Source: Paenibacillus agricola
GTDB lineage: Bacteria > Bacillota > Bacilli > Paenibacillales > NBRC-103111
DNA length: 64,000 nt
Direction: 5' to 3'
Assembly (NCBI RefSeq): GCF_011440305.1
Contig: NZ_JAAOIW010000020.1
Coordinates: forward strand, 48,827 to 112,826
Position 1 is the stretch's first letter, and each line of letters begins with the position of its first letter. Made by a program: the position numbers and the translations under genes. Under the pieces are notes generated by a model that was not told the DNA's origin, ran no database searches, and worked only from the letters and a program-made list of their open reading frames with translations. Positions 1-8,402 of this stretch are shown in pieces.

Positions 1-324
1 TGGAAATCCTCAAGCTAATGATTCGATAAATCATGGGGTTATATTTCCAGCTCATTCCTTGTTGCTCCTTTTTATACGGGGCATACGGGCATGTGGAAAT
101 AGAGAGTATACGTGTTATATGGGGTATGTGGAGTAACAAGGTACATGTGGGGACATGGACTGACATGGACATAGGGCATATATAATCTGGCAAAGCGATA
201 CACCGACTTCCACGGACAAATACAGCAAACAGATGCTTCTAGACCGATTGCCGTAGCTATCCAGTTGATCGTCAATCAATGTTCGTGGCGTAATGGAGTC
301 GGTGGCGTATCTTTTAAAAAAACC
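1..324. other. Intergenic, no gene seen
   Basis: No reading frame with a ribosome site and protein-like composition is visible. The stretch around 75-180 carries loose repeats of GGCAT/ACATG/GGGGAC words on the plus strand that look like low-complexity decay. The region lies downstream of liaR, but I see no clear terminator hairpin in it. Confidence 0.5.
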
Positions 325-990
325 TCATTCAGCAAGCCCGTTCTTAAAGGCATAAATCGCCGCCTGTGTCCGATCCTCGACACCGAGCTTCGCCAATATA
401 TTCGTGACGTGGAATTTAACCGTTTTGATCCCGATGAATAGCTCGTCGGCCACGTCCTGATTGGAGTGCCCCGAAGCAATTAGGCGCAGTACTTCCATTT
501 CGCGCTCGGTCAATTCATCATGCGCCGGAGCCACGGGCTTCGGCTGGCGGAAACGGTTCATGATCTTTGAGGCCACCTGGGACTCAAGAACCGACTGCCC
601 TTTTACGGCTGAACGAATTGCTTGGGCCACCTCTGATGCACGTGAGGTTTTTAGTAAATAGCTGAACGCACCCGCTTCGATTACCGGATACATCTTCTCA
701 TCGTCGAGGAAGCTTGTTAAGACGACGACCTTGCAATCGGGATACAGCTTAAGCAGCTGCTTCGTTGTTTCAATTCCGTCCATTCCCTCCATCACGAGAT
801 CCATCAGCACAACATCAGGTTTGTACTCCTGCGCAAGGCGAATGCCTTCTGCACCGTTGCTTGCTTCGCCAACTACCTCAATGCCATCCTCCGTGCTAAG
901 GACAGCGGCAAGACCAATCCGCACCATCTCATGATCATCCACCAACAGCACCTTAATCGCTATTTCCAACTCATCATTCTCCACTATCAT
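325..990 (-). CDS. liaR: LiaR/VraR-type response regulator
   Basis: NarL/FixJ-family response regulator of 221 residues. It would take phosphate from the LiaS-like kinase and activate envelope-stress promoters. The receiver domain shows the acidic pair D18/D19, phospho-acceptor D64 in VLMDLVMEGMDG and K114 in SYLLKTS. A LuxR-type helix-turn-helix follows at about 157-215 (LTEREMEVLRLIA, IKTVKFHVTNIL). The match to Bacillus LiaR is close throughout. The start overlaps the end of the kinase gene by 17 bases, so translation is probably coupled. About 10 residues precede the usual LiaR start, so a slightly later start is possible. It is the last gene of the liaFSR unit. Confidence 0.93.
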   Translation of the reverse strand: MIVENDELEIAIKVLLVDDHEMVRIGLAAVLSTEDGIEVVGEASNGAEGIRLAQEYKPDVVLMDLVMEGMDGIETTKQLLKLYPDCKVVVLTSFLDDEKMYPVIEAGAFSYLLKTSRASEVAQAIRSAVKGQSVLESQVASKIMNRFRQPKPVAPAHDELTEREMEVLRLIASGHSNQDVADELFIGIKTVKFHVTNILAKLGVEDRTQAAIYAFKNGLAE

Positions 991-2041
991 CCACTCCTTC
1001 CGCTATAATCGGTACCCGGATATCAATCCGTGTCCCCTTACCTGGAGCCGTGATCAAATTCAAGGAGCCACCGATTTCATTAACGCGCTCCTTCATCGTC
1101 ATAATGCCGTAGGAAGCATGCTTCTTCACATCGAGGTCAAAGCCGATTCCGTTATCACGAATAAGCAGCCGAATGCTTTCCGCCGAGGTTTGCGTAAGGC
1201 GAACCTCCAGCCTTGTCGCTTTGGAATGTCGCAGCGCGTTCGACATGGCTTCCTGGACGATCCGGAACAGGTGATTCTCAATGCCCTGCGGCAGCTGGAT
1301 GTCGTCTGTGAGCTCTCCAACAATTTCCATCGGCACCTTGTCTGCCAGCTCCTGCAGCAGCTCGACCAAGCCCTCTGCAAGCCGCTTGCCCTCCAGATGG
1401 ACGGGACGCAGATGCAGCAGCAGCGCCCGCATTTCCGATTGGGCGACGGAGGCCATCTCTTCGATCAGGTAGATCTGCCGCTGCGCCTTATCGAAGTCTT
1501 TATCCAGTGTACGCCCAACCGCGGTTGCCGTCATCGAGATGGCGAACAGCTGCTGGCTGACCGCGTCGTGAAGCTCTCTTGCCAAACGCTGCCGCTCCTC
1601 CACAATCGCCGAATATTTGGCTTTTTGCGCAAGCTGGGCGTTATCGTTGGAAAGCCGTTGAAGCGAGCTTACCTGCTCTTCCCATTTTTTCGTAATCTCA
1701 TTCAGCTGTTCACCCAGCCGCCCAATCTCGTCCTCACCAAGCGGTGGAACCGTGCGGGTCAGGTTTCCCTTTTCCAAGGCCAGCATGACCTCGCCCAATT
1801 GCTCCAAACGCGATTTGATCCTGCTGCTATACCAAATGCCGAATACGCCTCCAATAGCGGCAACGATAAGGATTAGCATTAAGCTGAACTGGATCCCTTC
1901 ACTCCATGACGAAAATCCTTTTATGTATCCATAGTGGCTTAGAAAATACACAATAACCCCAAACAAAACAAGGCTAAGCCCAATCGACTCGCCCATGCTT
2001 CGCCACATCATATTGGTAAGCCGTTTATTGTGCCTTTCCAT
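974..2041 (-). CDS. liaS: LiaS/VraS-type sensor histidine kinase
   Basis: Membrane histidine kinase of 355 residues. Two membrane segments lie at about 19-38 and 51-71 with a very short outer loop, typical of intramembrane-sensing kinases. A HAMP linker (about 75-125) follows, then a HisKA_3 dimerisation helix with the phospho-accepting H158 in RELHDAVSQQ and a HATPase domain (DNGIGFD; YGIMTMKERV). The ATG at 2041 has GGGAGG eight bases upstream. LiaS homologues answer to cell-wall antibiotics that perturb lipid II and are held off by LiaF, which is encoded immediately upstream. Confidence 0.93.
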   Translation of the reverse strand: MERHNKRLTNMMWRSMGESIGLSLVLFGVIVYFLSHYGYIKGFSSWSEGIQFSLMLILIVAAIGGVFGIWYSSRIKSRLEQLGEVMLALEKGNLTRTVPPLGEDEIGRLGEQLNEITKKWEEQVSSLQRLSNDNAQLAQKAKYSAIVEERQRLARELHDAVSQQLFAISMTATAVGRTLDKDFDKAQRQIYLIEEMASVAQSEMRALLLHLRPVHLEGKRLAEGLVELLQELADKVPMEIVGELTDDIQLPQGIENHLFRIVQEAMSNALRHSKATRLEVRLTQTSAESIRLLIRDNGIGFDLDVKKHASYGIMTMKERVNEIGGSLNLITAPGKGTRIDIRVPIIAEGVDDSGE

Positions 2042-2095
2042 AAACCTTGCCTCCCTGCCTTCATGCCAATGCCAATGCTACCTGCCGGTGTTCAT

Positions 2096-2800
2096 CTAAA
2101 CAATTTTAATATCGATATCGGCAATAATATAGGAAATCAGCAGCTTAACCTGCGTATCAGCCGTTTCAAAATTAGGTGTTTGCCACTCTGTTTTATTTAA
2201 AATGCCCGATTCCTTATTCGGTCCAATCGTCGCCTCCCCGAATATTACCGACGAGGTCACAGACAGCCCCATATCCTCAGGCACGATAATATCCAAATCC
2301 GCGATTACGCCTTGCAGTACAAGTGTCACTTGTTTTTCCTCAGGAATGGCATAGGTCAAATCAATTTTCAATTCCCCAACTACATTCCAAATCGAGCTGT
2401 TCCGCAGCACCCAAGGCTCCTTACCCCAACGCACGCTTTCGATCAAGCTTTTCTTCACGTAGCTTTCCGCCCGATGCAATTGCTTGGAACGTATATAGAA
2501 AAACCCTAATGAAATTAGAACTATCGCTAGCATCAGCGAGAAATTGCCCCCTAATAAAATAACGAGCCCTATCCCCATTAAAATATAGCCTTTGCGAGGA
2601 GAAGACTTTCTAACCTTATGAATACCTATAAAAATCAGCACGATAGCAAGCACAGTGAAAAAGCCCCAATGGTTGTTGGATAACAGGAATATTCCGACGC
2701 CGATCAATACTAGCGCTACATTGCGGTCATTACGGTTCCCTTTGCGATCCTTGCCTGCTCCATCCTCGTTTCCCATCCAACTGCGGTTAAACTTCCCCAT
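2096..2800 (-). CDS. liaF: LiaF-like membrane inhibitor of the LiaRS system
   Basis: The start is set at 2800 because AAGGAGG lies nine bases upstream; the open frame runs on to 2890, but that part lies inside a terminator hairpin. The product is 234 residues: a polar basic N-terminus, about four short hydrophobic segments, then a soluble C-terminal domain of the cell-wall-active antibiotics response family (LTYAIPEEKQVTLVLQGV, IADLDIIVPEDM, ending VKLLISYIIADIDIKIV). LiaF represses the LiaS kinase in Bacillus, and the gene order liaF-liaS-liaR is the standard one. The gap to liaS is about 54 bases. Confidence 0.88.
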   Translation of the reverse strand: MGKFNRSWMGNEDGAGKDRKGNRNDRNVALVLIGVGIFLLSNNHWGFFTVLAIVLIFIGIHKVRKSSPRKGYILMGIGLVILLGGNFSLMLAIVLISLGFFYIRSKQLHRAESYVKKSLIESVRWGKEPWVLRNSSIWNVVGELKIDLTYAIPEEKQVTLVLQGVIADLDIIVPEDMGLSVTSSVIFGEATIGPNKESGILNKTEWQTPNFETADTQVKLLISYIIADIDIKIV

Positions 2801-2869
2801 TATGCTGCCTCCTTTCTTATGCCGATTCTTAGAAGCTACTCTGCTAATGATACAACGAACTTTCAGAAG

Positions 2870-2912
2870 CGTAAAAGCCATAGCGGCCACGAAACGGCCC
2901 TATGGCTTTATG
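2870..2912 (-). terminator. Terminator between pspA and liaF
   Basis: A 14-bp stem with one bulged base (2874-2888 against 2896-2909) and a 7-base loop. Read on the minus strand it ends in TTTT. It separates the pspA-side genes from liaFSR, suggesting partial read-through or a separate liaFSR promoter. Confidence 0.7.
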
Positions 2913-2940
2913 CCTTACTTAGCATATCATAATTTACGAA

Positions 2941-2975
2941 CAACCGAATACTAATTTTTAGACAGTATTCGGTTG
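2941..2975. repeat. Perfect 12-bp inverted repeat
   Basis: CAACCGAATACT at 2941-2952 is the exact reverse complement of 2964-2975, with an 11-base loop. There is no T-run on either side, so it is less terminator-like than the next hairpin downstream. It lies 13 bases beyond the pspA stop codon and could be a 3' stabilising or processing hairpin. Confidence 0.6.
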
Positions 2976-2988
2976 GTTAGAGAAGCAA

Positions 2989-3690
2989 TTATTGGGATTT
3001 CTCCGAACCCAGCTTTTCTTTTAATAGCTGAAGCTGGTCATCAACCTTCTTTTGCTTCGCTGCATCAACGCTGCTTGAAGGCGTGTAGCTGCCATTTGTG
3101 GAATAAGCACCGCTGACATAAGGCTTACGAGCGATTTCTGCCTCTACCTCCAGCGTAACGATCTTGTCTTCCATCCGGCGGAAGCCTTTAGCTGCCTGGC
3201 CACCTTCGATTACGTTATGCGCCGAAACTTGAGCCATTTGATGCTGTGCTCTTGCCAATTGTGCACGAGACACCAGCTCGCTGCGCTTGTTGCGCATTTG
3301 GTAAAAGGCATCCTTCATCTCATGCAGCTGTTGAACCAGCTCTGCCGCTTGGGCTTTGGATTGCTCATGGAGGTCTGCATATTCGGTAATTTTGCCTTCA
3401 TAATAAAGCTTTTGCTCCAAGGCTTGGCGTGCCGCCAATTCCTGGCCGTTTTTCAAAGCATCCTTGGCCTGCTCTTCACGTTGAGAGGTTAAGCGAACCG
3501 CTTCCTCGTAGCGCTCTTTGAGCTTGCGTTCATTGGCGATTTGGCGGGCAACCGTTACCTCGGCTTGAGCGATTTCCTCTTCCATATCCCGCAAATATTG
3601 ATTCAACATAATGATCGGATCTTCCACTTTGTCCAACAGCTCATGCAGCGATGCTTTCGTCATATCTTTAATTCTAGTAAATACTCCCAT
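2989..3690 (-). CDS. pspA: PspA/IM30 family phage-shock protein
   Basis: A 233-residue PspA/IM30/LiaH protein, almost entirely helical coiled coil, with the family N-terminus ([25 protein letters not shown]) and the conserved start of the first long helix ([20 protein letters not shown]). Such proteins polymerise on damaged membrane and protect it. The ATG has AAAGGGGA upstream. The tail after about 185 is Ser/Gly rich and less conserved. It lies three bases downstream of the PspC gene and is the nearer of two pspA paralogues here. Confidence 0.92.
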   Translation of the reverse strand: MGVFTRIKDMTKASLHELLDKVEDPIIMLNQYLRDMEEEIAQAEVTVARQIANERKLKERYEEAVRLTSQREEQAKDALKNGQELAARQALEQKLYYEGKITEYADLHEQSKAQAAELVQQLHEMKDAFYQMRNKRSELVSRAQLARAQHQMAQVSAHNVIEGGQAAKGFRRMEDKIVTLEVEAEIARKPYVSGAYSTNGSYTPSSSVDAAKQKKVDDQLQLLKEKLGSEKSQ

Positions 3691-3693
3691 GGT

Positions 3694-4248
3694 TTACACG
3701 TCCCCTTTAGTTTGTTGGTTTTTTTCGTATTGCGCTACTTTGGCACGAAGCTCTTCGATTTCTTTCCACATAGCCTTCTTCTCAATGTCTTTCATCATTT
3801 CATCCAGGTTATCGCCTGCATTGCTTTGGCTATTGCCTTGGGAATGACCTTGCGTATTTTGATATTCAGCTTCATGTTGACGACGGTCATTGCGGTTATG
3901 CTTGCGGAAGCCACAGCCATGTTTTTTGCCATTCCATCCATTGCCCCATTGCTGCTGTTGTCCCCACTGTGGTCCAGTTGCTTGGCCATTCCAGTTCGTT
4001 GCGCCAGCAGCGGCGCCATCAAATCCATATCCCGGACCATAAGGTCCGTACGGGCCATGGTTACGAGGCTCTTTGGGAATAACTAGTACGGCCAGGAAGT
4101 ACAACGGTATAATCACTCCACCGGAAAAGAAAGCTGTTATGACCAGTAATAAACGAATCCAAGTCGAATCTATTCCGAATGTATCTGACAAACCGCCGCA
4201 CAGGCCAGTTATATAACGGTCCGAGCGTGAACGATAAAGTTTAGTCAT
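3694..4248 (-). CDS. PspC-domain membrane protein
   Basis: 184 residues. The N-terminus is a PspC domain: a basic lead (KLYRSRSDRYITGLCGGLSD), then one membrane helix at about 32-56. A Gly/Pro/Gln/Asn-rich low-complexity middle (GPYGPYGPGYG, WGQQQQWGNGW) leads to an acidic, helical C-terminus that could pair with the coiled-coil partners. It overlaps the upstream pspA paralogue by four bases (ATGA), so the two are translationally coupled. PspC proteins are membrane partners or sensors in phage-shock systems. Confidence 0.88.
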   Translation of the reverse strand: MTKLYRSRSDRYITGLCGGLSDTFGIDSTWIRLLLVITAFFSGGVIIPLYFLAVLVIPKEPRNHGPYGPYGPGYGFDGAAAGATNWNGQATGPQWGQQQQWGNGWNGKKHGCGFRKHNRNDRRQHEAEYQNTQGHSQGNSQSNAGDNLDEMMKDIEKKAMWKEIEELRAKVAQYEKNQQTKGDV

Positions 4249-4934
4249 GATCGCATCCAGCCTTCCTCTTGTAGTTTAACTTTCAGCTTAGCGAGCTCTT
4301 GGTCAAGCGCCTGCGATGCAGCGGTGCCTACAGCCTGCAATACTTCGCGTCCATGTGACCTAACTTCACGAAGTGCTCGTGCTGTCGACTCCATGTCGGA
4401 GATCCGCTCATCCAGCCGCTCGAACATCCGCGGCTGTTCGGAGCCAATACCTCCACCCATGCCCCGCAGCCGCTCATTCATTCGCTGCTGCAATCTAATG
4501 CTTTCTAGCCTTGCCATGTAATAGCTGCGTTTGGAAGCCACTTCATCAAAGTCCGCTTTCAGCTGCTGCATTTGACTCTCAAGCTCTACGATACCGAGCT
4601 TGCTTTGGTCGTACAGCGCCTTGTATTGAATGCTGCGTTCCTCTTGCTGCAGCTTCTCTTGAAGCGCGATGCGGGCGACTTCGTCCTCGCCTGCCTTTAA
4701 AGCAATGAGCGCCTGCTGTTCACGGCGTTCCATCAGCTGTGCAGCTGTCATATACTGCTGCCTCAGCCCCGCAGCGTGGGATAAACATTGCTGCAGCAAG
4801 CGTTCGGATTCACGAATCTGCTCTGCCTGCGAGTTTAAATACTTATCGATCAGGCGAACCGGATCTTCTGAGTTTTCTAGCATTTCATTGAATTTAGCGA
4901 CTGTAATATCTCTGAAGCGTTTGCCTAGACTCAT
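4245..4934 (-). CDS. Second PspA/IM30 family protein
   Basis: A diverged PspA paralogue of 229 residues. The ATG at 4934 is chosen over a GTG four codons upstream because AAGGTGG lies eight bases before the ATG. It has the family lead MSLGKRFRDITVAKFNEML and the stretch EDPVRLIDKYLNSQAEQIRE, then long charged coiled coils. Its ends differ clearly from the other PspA here, so this is an old paralogue rather than a fresh duplication. Two PspA proteins may form mixed or separate assemblies. Confidence 0.9.
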   Translation of the reverse strand: MSLGKRFRDITVAKFNEMLENSEDPVRLIDKYLNSQAEQIRESERLLQQCLSHAAGLRQQYMTAAQLMERREQQALIALKAGEDEVARIALQEKLQQEERSIQYKALYDQSKLGIVELESQMQQLKADFDEVASKRSYYMARLESIRLQQRMNERLRGMGGGIGSEQPRMFERLDERISDMESTARALREVRSHGREVLQAVGTAASQALDQELAKLKVKLQEEGWMRS

Positions 4935-4984
4935 GCTCTTTACCACCTTCTTGTTTAGAATTGTTGAGAACGACGATTAATGAA

Positions 4985-5284
4985 TTAATAGGCACGTGAT
5001 TTTCTTCGTAAGCTGGATATGCCGCAAACGATCAACCCGATGGCGACTAGAATAGCAATCAAACCCGACAGCTTCACTATGAGCACCAGAGACCCAATGG
5101 CAATCAATATCAAGCCGATAATCGTACGGTCGTTTTTAATGCCTAACCAACCTAGGCCAATCATCGCTACCGGGAACAAGTAACCTATCAGATGTCCGGT
5201 ATGCATACCCATTTTGTTCAAAAGTATTAACGATCCTACTGCAATCAGCAGCAAAGCCAAACCGCTATTTCGATTCAATCTCAT
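4985..5284 (-). CDS. LiaI-like small membrane protein
   Basis: A 99-residue protein with four hydrophobic segments (GLALLLIAVGSLILLN; LIGYLFPVAMIGLGWLG; TIIGLILIAIGSLVLIV; LIAILVAIGLIVCGI) and a basic C-terminal tail (SSLRRKSRAY). It belongs to the LiaI/LiaF membrane-region type. In Bacillus, LiaI anchors the PspA homologue LiaH at the membrane; position as first gene before the PspA genes suggests the same role. A candidate promoter and operator lie directly upstream. Confidence 0.75.
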   Translation of the reverse strand: MRLNRNSGLALLLIAVGSLILLNKMGMHTGHLIGYLFPVAMIGLGWLGIKNDRTIIGLILIAIGSLVLIVKLSGLIAILVAIGLIVCGISSLRRKSRAY

Positions 5285-5331
5285 TTATGTATTCACCGCC
5301 TTTCGTTATGATGTCTCTTGCTTATGTACTT

Positions 5332-5413
5332 ATTCTAGACGATTGAAGACCTTTTCAAAACGGACCTGCGGCGGTTACCCTTACTAGACCAAAGTCGGGG
5401 GAGGTGTTAGACC
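5332..5413 (-). promoter_or_regulatory. Candidate promoter and LiaR-type operator of the lia/psp operon
   Basis: Read on the minus strand: a -35 TTTTGA (5355-5360), a 17-base spacer and a -10 TAGAAT (5332-5337), about 48 bases before the LiaI-like gene. Upstream, GACCAAAGTC at 5387-5396 is followed by another TAGACC at 5408-5413. The position, upstream of the -35, fits an activator site for a LiaR/VraR-like regulator. The assignment to LiaR is inference. Confidence 0.5.
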
Positions 5414-5425
5414 TCAGGCGGCCAG

Positions 5426-5510
5426 GTTGGAATTAGTGTTTATTCAAGCACGATAAAACCGGATGCATGTGTAGCAGCTGCGGCTATCGTGAAAAGTGCT
5501 GTATTCCAAC
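5426..5510. repeat. Nested inverted repeats (hairpin-forming stretch)
   Basis: GTTGGAAT (5426-5433) pairs with ATTCCAAC (5503-5510), and inside it CACGATA (5449-5455) pairs with TATCGTG (5485-5491). The two arms are in register and could form an 85-base extended hairpin. It lies between the lia promoter and the terminator of the acetyltransferase gene. Confidence 0.45.
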
Positions 5511-5575
5511 AGAACTGAATAGTTAATAAACCAAAAAGTCATACGTTAATTATTTTCATGCAAACCAACTAAAAT

Positions 5576-5608
5576 AAGGAACCTCCATCTATATGGGGGT
5601 TCCTTTTT
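5576..5608 (-). terminator. Terminator of the Eis-like gene (bidirectional)
   Basis: AAGGAACC-T-CCAT at 5576-5588 pairs with ATGG-G-GGTTCCTT at 5593-5605, with a 4-base loop and T-rich ends on both strands. It lies about 70 bases past the stop at 5676. Confidence 0.8.
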
Positions 5609-5675
5609 CACAAGATTTAAGGTTGCATCTATCGCCAAAGAGTTTTCAGGCAATCCAAACTTTCGCCACACACAC

Positions 5676-6974
5676 TCAAAAATAGTCAGCCAAGTAAGTC
5701 TGCTGCTGCGGCAGCAACGCTTCCAAGCTTTGTACAGCCTCGTCCGATCCCTGCAGACGGTTAATCCGCTGCAAAAAGCTCGGCTGCTGGTAGCCCATAA
5801 ATATCGCAGCCAGCGTCGAGATATCGCAGGACAATCCCGTTGCACCTGCCGATCCGATAGAGCCCCCACCTTCAGCCTCTGCACCTGACACAATTGAGCT
5901 TCCTTCTGGCAGCTTCTCAACACTTGCCGCGCCGGTTGCATCAATCTTCACGACAAAGCTGCCATTATTCCATTCGGCATGGGCATCCTTGATCTTCAGC
6001 ACTAGTTCGCGAGTTCCAGCAGCAGTCTCATTAACCGCTCCAGCTCTTGCGCCCCCACCAGCCCCCGCCTGTACGACCCTACCTGCATTCGCGGCAAACG
6101 GAAACTGCTCCAGGAAGCCTGCGACATCAACAATACGTGCCATAAAATAAGGCACGAGCTCCTGCTTGATTCGCGGATTATCCAGCAGAAACGGCAAACG
6201 GTCATCCGCAGGAGCCTGCAGCGTAACTTTCTCGATCATCGAATCATGATCGGCTATAAAGCGCCATAACGCTTTCTCCGCTTCATAATGTAAGGCGACA
6301 AGCTCATGAATCTTGCAGACCCGATCCTTGACCTCATATTGTACATAGCCGCTTGCCACTCCGTTATCATCGTAATAAGCAACGATATCCCCTTTGCGGT
6401 TCTCAAATATGCGCCGTTGCCACCATTGCTCGTTGCGGTCCAACGTTCCATTGTATCGTGTAGCATAGCTGCGATATATGGGGTTCAGTAATTCCATATC
6501 GTGATTAACTCGTACCATCCGGCCCGGTGGTGCAGGAAGCTTCGGCAACAGTGCAGTTGGAATTTCATATTTGATATAATCACAATACGTTTCCCAGCCA
6601 AATTTGCGGTAAAAGCCAAATTGAAAAGGATGCAGGAAGGACAACGTCTGCCCTTGGTCCTTCATCACCTGTAAGCTATGATGCAATAAACCGGCAACCA
6701 AGCCGCCGCGGCGGTATTCTGGCCATGTAGCAACCCCGGCTATTCCACCCATATTGAAGCGTTTACCATGCAGCCATATATGTAAGTCCAGCAGCGTCAA
6801 ACGGGCCGCCAGCTTGCCATCCACATAAGCACCCCAGCCTTCCTGTTCACTCATTCGGGCTAACCGTTCCTCACGCTGCTGTGGAGTCAGCTCCATCTGA
6901 AAAGCGAAGGCAGATAAAGCGACACTATCTAAAAAATGCTCCTTGCGGATATGGCGAATATCCAATGAACTCAT
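5676..6974 (-). CDS. Eis-like GNAT N-acetyltransferase
   Basis: 432 residues, the length of the Eis group. The N-terminal GNAT fold has the acetyl-CoA loop motif in GVATWPEYRRGGLVAGLLHHS, followed by SFLHPFQFGFYRKFGWE, a signature of this group. A second GNAT-like domain and a C-terminal sterol-carrier-like domain (about 330-420) follow, and the end ADYF supplies the free C-terminal carboxylate used as a catalytic base in this family. Eis-type enzymes acetylate amines including aminoglycosides, but the substrate here cannot be told. A low-complexity Ala/Gly linker lies near 305-320. Confidence 0.87.
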   Translation of the reverse strand: MSSLDIRHIRKEHFLDSVALSAFAFQMELTPQQREERLARMSEQEGWGAYVDGKLAARLTLLDLHIWLHGKRFNMGGIAGVATWPEYRRGGLVAGLLHHSLQVMKDQGQTLSFLHPFQFGFYRKFGWETYCDYIKYEIPTALLPKLPAPPGRMVRVNHDMELLNPIYRSYATRYNGTLDRNEQWWQRRIFENRKGDIVAYYDDNGVASGYVQYEVKDRVCKIHELVALHYEAEKALWRFIADHDSMIEKVTLQAPADDRLPFLLDNPRIKQELVPYFMARIVDVAGFLEQFPFAANAGRVVQAGAGGGARAGAVNETAAGTRELVLKIKDAHAEWNNGSFVVKIDATGAASVEKLPEGSSIVSGAEAEGGGSIGSAGATGLSCDISTLAAIFMGYQQPSFLQRINRLQGSDEAVQSLEALLPQQQTYLADYF

Positions 6975-7190
6975 TCAAATTTCCCTCCAAATTAACGAAT
7001 AAACGAACGGGTTATACGCTATCAACGAATTATACGCTTTCCCTTTGTGGGCTTACAAAAGCACCAGGCCGGCTCTCCAGCAGGTACGTATGCATCCACT
7101 CCATGTACAAGCAGTGAATGCATGCGTGTCTGCCTTAAGCCTTAACCCGGCGTCTTTCTGTAGCCTGTCTTCTTATTATACTTGCTTCGC

Positions 7191-8402
7191 TCAGCTCTTT
7201 AAACCACCAGCCAAAACAATCGTTCCGCGTGGCTGCACTCCGTTAGCATCCGGCTCCAATGTTATGGCTACCGTATCATAATCCTTCGGTTCAAAGGTAA
7301 AATAGATCGCACCTTTACCATTCTGGGAAGCGAAGGTTCCAGCACTAACAGGCTGATTATCTTTAATTAACCAGACTTGAAAGGCTTCCTGCTGCTTAAC
7401 TTGCGGCAAATCCTCTGCCTGTACGATCAAGTGTGTCCCTTTATTATCGATCATGACGGAAGCCAGACCTTTGGAAATAAAGGTTTCCGCTGCGGGACTC
7501 AATGTGACAATTTTATTGACCTGCGCACCCTCAGCTGGTTTAATAGCAACAGCCAGCTTTTCCTTGGTCGCCCCAAGCTCGGTTTGCAGTCCATTTAATG
7601 CACCATTAGCAGCAACCAACTCTGTCTGGATGCCATGCATCGCATCTTTAAGCATGTATGTATAAAGCCCAAGTGCAATTACAGCCGCTGACAATCCCAA
7701 GCTGATCAGCTTCCAATACCGGGCTTTACGGTCTATCTTCTCCGGTTTGGACATCCGCCGCCCAAGAGCAGGCATCGCTTCAGTTTCTACATGTACCCTC
7801 TGTTCCGGCTTGATTCTAGCTGAGCGCCATCCACTTCCACCTTCCACACCAGCCGTCTGGTCTGGCTGCAGCACATTGCCATCCGTAGCAGTCGTTTGTT
7901 CTCTGTCCGTATACACGGTTTCAGCTGGTTTCACTGCTGGTCTCGCCATTTCTGCTGCCTTCCATGGTTCCGGCGGCCTTGTTATCTCTAACGCCTTTGG
8001 CATGTCTGTTGTACTCAACGCATCGATGTTTTTCATGTTTTCTACTTCCTGCCGTGTCGGAATCTCCGTTATCTCTGGCGCTTCCGCTTCTTTCGTTAGC
8101 TCAATCCCAGGTGCTGTGTCCACGACCTTCAGTTTCCCCGCCGCTCCTAAAGATTTTACATTATCAACCGCTTTGCCTAATACGCGCCCAAGCACCCGTT
8201 CGCGCATACCTTGAGGCACTTCTACTGGCTCCGACGCCTCCGGCAACAAATCCACAATGACTTGCAGCTCAATTAATTGTTCACGGCAAGTGGCGCAAGT
8301 TGTCAAATGCTCCCGAAACTCGGCAGCTTCCTCTTTAGACAAACCGTTCAAAGCATAAAGCTCTACAAGCTCGCACATCATATCTGTATGTTGGTTAATC
8401 AT
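7191..8402 (-). CDS. RskA-like anti-sigma factor
   Basis: 403 residues. The N-terminal zinc-binding anti-sigma domain shows H32-x3-C36-x2-C39 in EHLTTCATCREQL. A long, poorly conserved Pro/Thr/Glu-rich stretch (about 90-220) leads to one membrane helix (WKLISLGLSAAVIALGLYTY) and an extracellular RskA domain (PQVKQQEAFQVWLIKDNQPV; DYDTVAITLEPDAN). It overlaps the sigma gene by eight bases, so the two are co-expressed. It should hold the sigma factor at the membrane until the outer domain is cut. The insert makes it longer than typical RskA. Confidence 0.9.
   Translation of the reverse strand: MINQHTDMMCELVELYALNGLSKEEAAEFREHLTTCATCREQLIELQVIVDLLPEASEPVEVPQGMRERVLGRVLGKAVDNVKSLGAAGKLKVVDTAPGIELTKEAEAPEITEIPTRQEVENMKNIDALSTTDMPKALEITRPPEPWKAAEMARPAVKPAETVYTDREQTTATDGNVLQPDQTAGVEGGSGWRSARIKPEQRVHVETEAMPALGRRMSKPEKIDRKARYWKLISLGLSAAVIALGLYTYMLKDAMHGIQTELVAANGALNGLQTELGATKEKLAVAIKPAEGAQVNKIVTLSPAAETFISKGLASVMIDNKGTHLIVQAEDLPQVKQQEAFQVWLIKDNQPVSAGTFASQNGKGAIYFTFEPKDYDTVAITLEPDANGVQPRGTIVLAGGLKS

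Noticed and set aside
72..275. 67-codon minus-strand frame after liaR
   Set aside because: Repetitive His/Pro/Tyr/Cys-rich translation and no ribosome site.
1118..1876. 252-codon plus-strand frame over liaS
   Set aside because: Antisense shadow of the kinase gene, no start signal and no recognisable domain.
5546..5944. 132-codon minus-strand frame at the end of the Eis-like gene
   Set aside because: Out-of-frame overlap with the acetyltransferase; it also runs through its terminator.
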